Assembly (NCBI GenBank): GCA_036555585.1
Contig: DATBLE010000002.1
Span: 62,001 to 126,000 of the forward strand
From: DATBLE01 sp036555585
GTDB taxonomy: Bacteria > Actinomycetota > Thermoleophilia > Gaiellales > Gaiellaceae
DNA length: 64,000 bases
Reading direction: 5' to 3'
Part shown: positions 58,479 to 64,000 of the stretch, one piece after another
How the letters are laid out: each line of letters opens with the position of its first letter
How positions within the stretch are numbered: position 1 is the first letter of the stretch
Program-made: the position numbers and the translations under genes
The notes under the pieces: generated by a model
Database searches by the model: none
Told to the model about the DNA's origin: nothing
What the model saw: the letters and a program-made list of their open reading frames with translations, nothing else

Positions 58479-60339
58479 CGGCGACGCCGGCGCGGCGCGG
58501 TTCCTTCATCATCGCGGCGAGCTTCGAGACCAGCTCCAGCGTCTCGCTCTCGGCCACGAGCCGCTCGAGCTCGCCGAGCTCGTCGTCGAGCCAGGCGGCG
58601 TCGATCGGCGGACGCGTCACGGCGAGGATCTTCGCGTGAGGCGTCGGGCCGACGGTCTCGCCGCCGCCCCACAGCTCCTCGTGCAGCTTCTCCCCGGGCC
58701 GGACGCCGACGAACTCGATCGCGACGTCGCGCTCGGGCTCCTTGCCGGAGAGCCGGATCATGTTGCGCGCCAGCTCGAGGATCGACACCGGCTCGCCCAT
58801 GTCGAGCACGAACACCTGGCCGCTGCGGCCGATCGAGCCGGCCTGGACGATCAGCGAGACGGCCTCGGGGATGGTCATGAAGAAGCGGGTCATGTCCGGG
58901 TGCGTGACGCCGACCGGACCGCCCCGGGCGATCTGGCGGCGGAAGATCGGGATCACGCTGCCGGACGAGCCGAGCACGTTGCCGAAGCGAACCGCGACGA
59001 AGCGCGTGGGCACGTCCGTGCGGGCGCCGTAGCCCTCCACGATCCACTCGCACAGCGCCTTCGACTGGCCCATCACCGTCTTCGGGTTCACCGCCTTGTC
59101 CGTCGAGACGAGGACGAAGCGCTCGACGCCGAACTCGACCGACACCTCCGCGATCACCTTCGTGGCCAGCGTGTTGTTGCGCACCGACTCGAGCGGGTTC
59201 GCCTCCATCAGCGGCACGTGCTTGTAGGCGGCGGCGTGGAAGACGACCGACGGCGTGTAGCGCTCGAACACGCGACGCATCCGAGCCTTGTTGCCGGCGT
59301 CGGCGAGCACCGGCACGCTCGGCGCGAACCCGCGCTCGGAGACGAGCTCGCGCTCGATCTCGAACAGCGCCGTCTCGCCCTGGTCGACCAGGATCAGCCG
59401 CTTGCAGCCGATGCGCGCGATCTGCCGGCAGAGCTCGGAGCCGATCGAGCCTCCGGCGCCGGTGACGAGGACGGTCGCGTCCGCGATGTACGACGAGACC
59501 GCGCGCAGGTCGACCTCGACCGGCTCGCGGCCGAGGACGTCCTCGACCTGCACCGGCCGGATCTGGCCCGCGAGGTCGACGTCGCCGGAGATCAGCTCGT
59601 AGATCCCCGGAAGCGTCTTCACCGGAACCGAGGCGTCGCGCGTGACGTCCACGACGCGCTGGCGGACGCTGCCCGACGCGGACGGGATCGCGATCAGCAC
59701 CTCGTCCGGGCGGTTCTCGCCGAGGATCTTCGGGAGCTCGTCCGTGGTGCCGAGCACGCGGACGTTGTGCAGCCGGAGGTTCTTCTTGCGCGGATCGTCG
59801 TCGACGAGGCCGATCGGCGTGTAGCCGAGCGACGGGTTCTTCAGCATCTCCTTGACGATCAGCTGGGCGGCGTCGCCGGCCCCGACCACGATCACCTCCT
59901 TGCCGCGTGCGACGAGGCCGCGGCCGGTCGGCCGCTCCATCACCGTCCGCGCCAGCATCCGTGCACCGGCGACGAACGCGAGCAGGAGGAGCCAGTCCAT
60001 CACCGCGACGGAGCGCGGCAGCCGCACCTGCGCGACCGGGTCGGCGAAGTAGACGACGATGCTGGAGACGAGGCAGGCGACGGTGACGCCGCGCGCGGCA
60101 CCCCACATGTCCCGTGTGGAGACGTAGCGCCACCAGCGGTTGTAGAACCCGAAGAGGACGAAGACGGCGACCTGGATCAGGATCACGATCCAGATCGTCT
60201 TGCTGAAGAGCGTCTGGTAGTACGGCGGGATCCGCGGGTCGAAGCGGAGCCGGAACGCCAGGTACCAGGCGGCCGTGCAGAGCCCGGCGTCGACGACGAG
60301 CTGCCAGAGGCGATGCCGGTTGACCGGGAGCGAGATCAG
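58456..60339 (-). CDS. CapD/FlaA1-type membrane NDP-sugar 4,6-dehydratase (PglF-like)
   Basis: About 627 residues. Four N-terminal transmembrane helices lead to a CoA-binding-like Rossmann domain (VIVVGAGDAAQ). An extended SDR follows with VTGAGGSIGSELCRQ, STDKAVNPKTVMGQSK (the Met/Lys form of the active site), and FGNVLGSSGSVIP. It converts UDP-GlcNAc to the 4-keto-6-deoxy sugar. No ATG, GTG or TTG lies in frame before the first helix. CTG at 60339 overlaps the aminotransferase stop as CTGA and is the best start. Confidence 0.85.
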   Translation of the reverse strand: MISLPVNRHRLWQLVVDAGLCTAAWYLAFRLRFDPRIPPYYQTLFSKTIWIVILIQVAVFVLFGFYNRWWRYVSTRDMWGAARGVTVACLVSSIVVYFADPVAQVRLPRSVAVMDWLLLLAFVAGARMLARTVMERPTGRGLVARGKEVIVVGAGDAAQLIVKEMLKNPSLGYTPIGLVDDDPRKKNLRLHNVRVLGTTDELPKILGENRPDEVLIAIPSASGSVRQRVVDVTRDASVPVKTLPGIYELISGDVDLAGQIRPVQVEDVLGREPVEVDLRAVSSYIADATVLVTGAGGSIGSELCRQIARIGCKRLILVDQGETALFEIERELVSERGFAPSVPVLADAGNKARMRRVFERYTPSVVFHAAAYKHVPLMEANPLESVRNNTLATKVIAEVSVEFGVERFVLVSTDKAVNPKTVMGQSKALCEWIVEGYGARTDVPTRFVAVRFGNVLGSSGSVIPIFRRQIARGGPVGVTHPDMTRFFMTIPEAVSLIVQAGSIGRSGQVFVLDMGEPVSILELARNMIRLSGKEPERDVAIEFVGVRPGEKLHEELWGGGETVGPTPHAKILAVTRPPIDAAWLDDELGELERLVAESETLELVSKLAAMMKEPRRAGVAVVEDRVG

Positions 60340-61418
60340 CGCGCCGCCCCCACGGAGGCGGCTTGCCGCACGACGCTCACCACCCGCTCCTGGGTCGCCT
60401 CGTCGATCCCCGCCCACATCGGAAGGGCGAGGTTCTCGCGGGCGGCCCGCTCGGTCTCCGGCAGCGAGCCGGCCTCCCAGCCGAGAAACCGGAGGGCGGG
60501 CTGGAGGTGGAGCGGGGTGACGTAGTAGGAGGCGCAGGAGATCTCGGCCGCGCTCAGGGCCTCGGCGATCCGGTCGCGCTCGGGCGAGCGGACGACGTAC
60601 ATGTGGAACACGTGGCCGCCTTCGGCGGACGGCAGCTCGCAGAGCTCGCCCAGCCCGAGCGCTGCATACCTGGAGGCAGCCTCGCGCCGCGCGGAGTTCC
60701 ACCCGTCGAGCCGGGGCAGGAAGAGCCGCAGCGCCGCAGCCTGCACCTCGTCGAGCCGGGAGTTGAAGCCGATCAGGTGGAAGTCCCGCTTGTCGCGCGA
60801 GCCGTGGAAGCGCAGCATCCGCACCCGGTCGCCCAGCTCCGGGTCGGTGGCGGCGACGAGGCCGCCGTCCCCGAGCGCGAACAGGTTCTTGGTCGGGAAG
60901 AAGCTGAAGGTCGAGGCCGCGCCGGTGGTCGCGATCCCGTCGGCCCCGAACGCCTGGGCGGCGTCCTCGACGATCGGGACGCCGAGAGCGGCGAGCCCGG
61001 CGAGGGGCGCCGGCCGGCCGAACAGGTGCACCGGCATGATCGCCCTGGTGCGCGGCGTGACCCGCGCCGCGACGTCCTCGGGGTCGAGGTTCAGCGTGGC
61101 CGCGTCGATGTCGGCGAAGACGGGGGTGGCGCCGGCCTGCACGATCGCCTCCGCGGTCGCGTAGAAGGTGAACGACGGGCAGATCACCTCGTCGCCCGGC
61201 CCGATCCCCATCGCCCGCAGCACGAGCACGATCGCATCGGTGCCGTTCGCGACCCCGATCGTCGTCGGGACGCCGAGGTAGGCGGCCGCCTCCTCCTCGA
61301 ACGCGGCCACGTTCGGCCCGAGGATGAACCGCCCGGACTCGAGCACCTCGCCGAAGCGCTCCTTCAACTCGGGGATCAGGGGCGCGTACTGCGCCTTGAC
61401 GTCAACGAGCGGAATCAT
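60336..61418 (-). CDS. DegT/DnrJ/EryC1 family sugar aminotransferase (PglE-like)
   Basis: A 360-residue PLP aminotransferase. ANGTDAIVLVLRAM near 57 and VEDAAQAFGA near 150 are family motifs, with Schiff-base Lys177 in FFPTKNLFALGDGG. It would aminate the 4-keto sugar made by the adjoining CapD/PglF-like enzyme, to a bacillosamine-type UDP-sugar. ATG at 61418 overlaps the DedA gene end by 17 nt. It is the third DegT-type gene in the window. Confidence 0.88.
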   Translation of the reverse strand: MIPLVDVKAQYAPLIPELKERFGEVLESGRFILGPNVAAFEEEAAAYLGVPTTIGVANGTDAIVLVLRAMGIGPGDEVICPSFTFYATAEAIVQAGATPVFADIDAATLNLDPEDVAARVTPRTRAIMPVHLFGRPAPLAGLAALGVPIVEDAAQAFGADGIATTGAASTFSFFPTKNLFALGDGGLVAATDPELGDRVRMLRFHGSRDKRDFHLIGFNSRLDEVQAAALRLFLPRLDGWNSARREAASRYAALGLGELCELPSAEGGHVFHMYVVRSPERDRIAEALSAAEISCASYYVTPLHLQPALRFLGWEAGSLPETERAARENLALPMWAGIDEATQERVVSVVRQAASVGAAR

Positions 61419-62067
61419 CGGCGCCTTGGGCCAGTGTAGAGGAGCGCCTCCTGACCACCAGGTAGCCGATGAGGACAACTACGGCGGCGACGATCGCGAT
61501 CGAGACCCAGGTGAAGTCGTGGTGCAGGCGGTTGTAGCTCGCTCCGAGCGCCCAGCCCCCGGCGGCGAGGCCGAAGCAGAAGACGGTCGAGCCGAGCGCC
61601 GCGAGCGGCAGGAACCGGCGGAAGGGCATGTGCGCGAACCCGGCCGGGATCGCGACGAACGAGCGGACGAGCGGGGCGGCCAGGCCGAGCGGCACCGCGT
61701 ACGGGCCGAAGCGGGCGAACCAGCGCTCCGCGCGCGCGATCCTCGCAGGCGTGACGTGCAGCCACTTGCCGTGTCCCTCGAGCAGGGGCCGGCCCGCGTA
61801 GAAGCCGAGCGCCCAGCCGAGCGCGCAGCCGATCGTGTTCCCGAGGACGCCGGCGACCGACATCGTCACGTAGGCCCAGAAGCTCGAGTCGATCTCGTGG
61901 CCGAACAGCACGACGTGCTGCGACTCGAACGCGCCGCTCGCGACCGCGCCCGCGTAGATCATCACCAGCTCGCTGCCCACGGGCACGACGGCCGCGACGA
62001 CCATCAGCGCGAAGACCGCGTAGACGCCGTGGGCGCCGACGAAGGAGGTGAGGGAGGCGAGCAGCAC
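61402..62067 (-). CDS. DedA family (VTT domain) membrane protein
   Basis: A 221-residue protein. VAAVVPVGSELVMIYAGAV and GVLGNTIGCALGWALGFYAG are the VTT-core signatures, and RFGPYAVPLGLAAPLVRSFVAIPAGFAHM includes the conserved Arg/Pro region. It lies between the phosphodiester glycosidase gene and the aminotransferase gene on the same strand. GTG at 62067 is supported by a TAGACT -10 box 5 nt upstream. It probably helps recycle or flip lipid carrier. Confidence 0.85.
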   Translation of the reverse strand: MLLASLTSFVGAHGVYAVFALMVVAAVVPVGSELVMIYAGAVASGAFESQHVVLFGHEIDSSFWAYVTMSVAGVLGNTIGCALGWALGFYAGRPLLEGHGKWLHVTPARIARAERWFARFGPYAVPLGLAAPLVRSFVAIPAGFAHMPFRRFLPLAALGSTVFCFGLAAGGWALGASYNRLHHDFTWVSIAIVAAVVVLIGYLVVRRRSSTLAQGADDSAR

Positions 62068-62072
62068 GGCCG

Positions 62073-62078
62073 AGTCTA
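62073..62078 (-). promoter_or_regulatory. -10 box of a leaderless promoter (DedA gene)
   Basis: TAGACT on the minus strand ends 5 nt before GTG at 62067. Confidence 0.4.
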
Positions 62079-63809
62079 CTTCGCCACCCGGAACACCGTG
62101 CCACGATGGACCGAGAAGGGTGCGCCGAGGGTGACGCTGCCCAGCTCGTTGGTCGCGGTCACCTCGGCGACGTACCGCCCGGAGTAGACGATCGCGCCGG
62201 CGTCGGTGCGCCCGTCCCACGAGACCTGGAGGTCGCCGGGCGCGGCCCGCACCTTCGGCAGCGTCCGCAGCACGACACCGGACGTGGTCGTGATCCGCTC
62301 GGTGAGCGTCGCCGCGCGGGCGAGCTTAACGGTCGCGACGGCCCTCGGCCTCGGGCGCGGGACGGCGAGCGTGGGCGGCACGCCGGCGGCGAAGCCGAGC
62401 GTCCGGTTCAGCGTGAAGTCGCGCTCGCCCGAGGACGAGACGCCGGTGTCGTCGGTCGCGGTCACCACCCAGCGCCAGCGGCCCTCGATCTCGGGGCTCC
62501 CGTCGGGCTTCGTGCCCGGCCAGTCGAGGGGATACGTGCCGGGAGTCGCCGAGCCGGAGAAGGCGAAGCGCGGCACGCCGTCGGGCCCGATCAGGCTCGC
62601 GGTCACGTTCGAGGGCCGCACGACCTTGTACGAGAGGCGCTGGCGGTCGGACGCTCCGTCGCCGTTCGGGGTCAGCACCGGCTCGAGCGGCAGCGGCAGG
62701 TAGACGCCGGCGTACGACACGACGAGCGCGTCGCCGATCGGCCGCTCGGGCCCCGACAGGTGGCTGAGGAGCGTCCCGTCGAACGCCATCGCCGACGACC
62801 GGCCGCCGTCGAGCGCGGCGGCCGTGACCGCGCCGAGCTTGGCCATCTCCAGTGCCAGCTCGAAGTTCGTCGCGCCCGCGCTGTAGCCCTGCGCCCCGTC
62901 GATCGTGACCAGCAGGAGGCGCCCGTCGGCGAGCTGGCCGACCGCCGAGCGCGCCGTCCGGGGGAGCAGCTGGTCGGGCGTGAACTGCTCGTTCGCCCGG
63001 AACACGGGCTTGCCGCTCCGGACGAGCAGCGGCCCGCCGCCCAGCGCGTCGACCGTCGTCGCCCAGGCCGGCTTCAGGATCAGCCTGATCTTCACGAGCT
63101 GGCCCGCCGGGGCCTCACGTTGCATGAACGTGGCCGCCGTTCCGCGGGCGGCCAGGACGGCGCCGCCCGGCGGGATCGGCGTCCCACCGTTCGCCGAGGC
63201 GCCGGTGACGGTCGCGGTCAGCTCGGCGTTGGGGCGCGCCGGCGGGAACGAGCCGAGCGTGAGCTCGACCGAGCCGGGCGTGGAGGGGGTCGCGGGCCCG
63301 TAGGCGGGGGTGAACAGCGAGACGCCGTTCTTCGTCGGCGGGCCGTTCACGTCGGCGAGCGCCCGGCGCGGGCCGGAGCCCTGCCAGGTCGCGAGCATGG
63401 TCACGCGGGCGACGGCGAGGTTGCCCGCGGTGTCGAAGCCGATGCTCGAACGGCCGGGAAACGGCGGCTGGTCGAGGGCGCCGCCTCGCATCAGGATCCC
63501 GCTCGGAGCGCCGCTCGCCGCGAAGAGGTCGCCGTTCACGCCGGCGACGGTGGCGGAGGCGGAGAGGCGCTGCTCGATCGCGGTCAGCCGCTCGGTTCCC
63601 GGGATCGTCTCGTTCGAGAGCACCGGCTTCACCGACCAGAGCCCGCCGGGCCGCGGAGCGGTCAGGACGTCGACGACCACGGGGCCTCGCGTCGTGAACT
63701 CCATCTTCCGCTCGTAGGTGAGGCCGGGGACCAGCTCCTGGGGAGCCGCGCCCGCAGGCCCGACCAGGACCAGCGCGAGCAGGCAGAGGAAGACGGCGCG
63801 GCGGAGCAC
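62076..63809 (-). CDS. exported phosphodiester glycosidase (NAGPA-like) with FlgD-Ig-like repeats
   Basis: A 577-residue protein. A signal peptide (about 1-22, cleaved near AGAAP) precedes a NAGPA/phosphodiester-glycosidase domain with VAGVNGDLFAASGAPSGIL near 90, ALGGGPLLVRSGK near 255 and DGAQGYSAGATNFELALEM and DGGRSSAMAF near 310-345. Two FlgD-Ig-like repeats follow (VLTPNGDGASDRQRLSYKV and DLQVSWDGRTDAGAIVYSGRYVAEV). It may trim GlcNAc phosphodiesters on the surface glycan. Confidence 0.85.
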   Translation of the reverse strand: MLRRAVFLCLLALVLVGPAGAAPQELVPGLTYERKMEFTTRGPVVVDVLTAPRPGGLWSVKPVLSNETIPGTERLTAIEQRLSASATVAGVNGDLFAASGAPSGILMRGGALDQPPFPGRSSIGFDTAGNLAVARVTMLATWQGSGPRRALADVNGPPTKNGVSLFTPAYGPATPSTPGSVELTLGSFPPARPNAELTATVTGASANGGTPIPPGGAVLAARGTAATFMQREAPAGQLVKIRLILKPAWATTVDALGGGPLLVRSGKPVFRANEQFTPDQLLPRTARSAVGQLADGRLLLVTIDGAQGYSAGATNFELALEMAKLGAVTAAALDGGRSSAMAFDGTLLSHLSGPERPIGDALVVSYAGVYLPLPLEPVLTPNGDGASDRQRLSYKVVRPSNVTASLIGPDGVPRFAFSGSATPGTYPLDWPGTKPDGSPEIEGRWRWVVTATDDTGVSSSGERDFTLNRTLGFAAGVPPTLAVPRPRPRAVATVKLARAATLTERITTTSGVVLRTLPKVRAAPGDLQVSWDGRTDAGAIVYSGRYVAEVTATNELGSVTLGAPFSVHRGTVFRVAK

Positions 63810-63856
63810 GACCCTGCGGTCAGGTTAGCCACCGGCGCCGCCGCTCCTCTCGCCGA

Positions 63857-63884
63857 GGGACTGACCCCGAAGGGGTCTGTCCCC
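63857..63884. repeat. REP-like palindrome beside a RAYT gene
   Basis: GGGACTGACCCC (63857-63868) and GGGGTCTGTCCCC (63872-63884) form a 12-bp stem with one mismatch and a GAA loop. It lies 10 nt downstream of the RAYT-like stop and has the same core as the elements at 18644 and 25894. Confidence 0.85.
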
Positions 63885-63893
63885 GCAGACTGG

Positions 63894-64000
63894 CTAGGCA
63901 ACCGCCGGAATGTCGGCCCAACCCCACGGCCAGCGCTCGTCCCAGGCGCACAGGCCTGCGACTCGGGGGTTCGCGTCGATGTACGCGTACGTGTCCCGGA
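63894..64000 (-). mobile_element. REP-associated tyrosine transposase (RAYT/IS200-like), C-terminal fragment
   Basis: Reading from the right edge on the minus strand gives TYAYIDANPRVAGLCAWDERWPWGW, then ADIPAVA and a TAG stop. The pattern YI..NP..AGL....D.WPW is the diagnostic C-terminus of Y1 transposases of the RAYT type. The catalytic HUH and Tyr region lies beyond the window. RAYTs cut at REP palindromes, and such a palindrome follows this stop. Confidence 0.85.

Noticed and set aside
57367..60525. A 1052-codon plus-strand frame opposite UvrD, propeller and CapD-like genes
   Set aside because: It has His/Arg/Asp-rich shadow composition and no recognisable domain, and the minus-strand genes are certain.
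1..64000. CRISPR arrays, tRNA and rRNA genes
   Set aside because: No regularly spaced direct repeats and no cloverleaf or rRNA-like segments were recognised by reading both strands. A covariance search (tRNAscan-SE, Infernal) would be decisive.

Overview
The window reads as one continuous piece of a high-GC actinobacterial chromosome, most like a Thermoleophilia/Gaiellales-type organism. That placement is inferred from strong G/C third-position bias, frequent GTG and TTG starts, many leaderless promoters (TANNNT 5-10 nt before a start codon), a UvrD helicase carrying an HRDC domain, and the gene mix. No rRNA or tRNA gene was seen to fix the taxon. There are about 62 protein genes, very tightly packed, and no gap longer than 200 bases. 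Neighbouring genes are very often joined by 4-nt NTGA stop/start overlaps.

Region 1 (1-41 kb) is a large surface-glycan locus. From left to right it holds: the tail of a glycosyltransferase-like protein; a transketolase; a sulfotransferase and a CMP-sugar cytidylyltransferase; a second sulfotransferase; a NeuB-type synthase, SDR, aldehyde dehydrogenase and initiating sugar-phosphate transferase operon; glycosyltransferases; a third sulfotransferase; a GSCFA protein; an O-antigen-ligase-like polymerase; methyltransferases; two modules of NDP-sugar dehydratase/epimerase plus PLP aminotransferase with ATP-grasp ligases; a polysaccharide-deacetylase-like protein; a Wzx-like flippase; and a NodU/CmcH carbamoyltransferase. 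A TetR-MFS efflux pair (25.9-28.0 kb) sits inside this locus. An HtrA protease and membrane proteins close it.

Region 2 (41-51.5 kb) is a minus-strand run that joins sulfur metabolism to glycan assembly. In transcription order it is: FAD dehydrogenase, class I fumarase-type alpha and beta subunits, phosphosulfolactate synthase (ComA), APS/PAPS reductase (CysH), APS kinase (CysC), sulfate adenylyltransferase (Sat) and a TauE/SafE exporter. These run on into a FlgD-Ig-like exported protein, a second O-antigen-ligase-like protein, a LmbE deacetylase, DedA and UPF0104 membrane proteins. Sat plus CysC can supply PAPS for the three sulfotransferases. Sat, CysH and ComA together could turn sulfate into a C3 sulfonate, and no sulfite reductase is present in the window.

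Region 3 (51.5-64 kb) has lipid-carrier recycling (UppP, PAP2), an Fe-type alcohol dehydrogenase with a LysR regulator, a DUF354 protein, UvrD-HRDC, a CapD/PglF-type membrane dehydratase with its aminotransferase, DedA, and an exported phosphodiester glycosidase. At the right edge is the C-terminus of a REP-associated tyrosine transposase (RAYT) next to a GGGACAGACC palindrome. Two more copies of that palindrome lie at 25.9 kb and, inside a coding sequence, at 18.65 kb.
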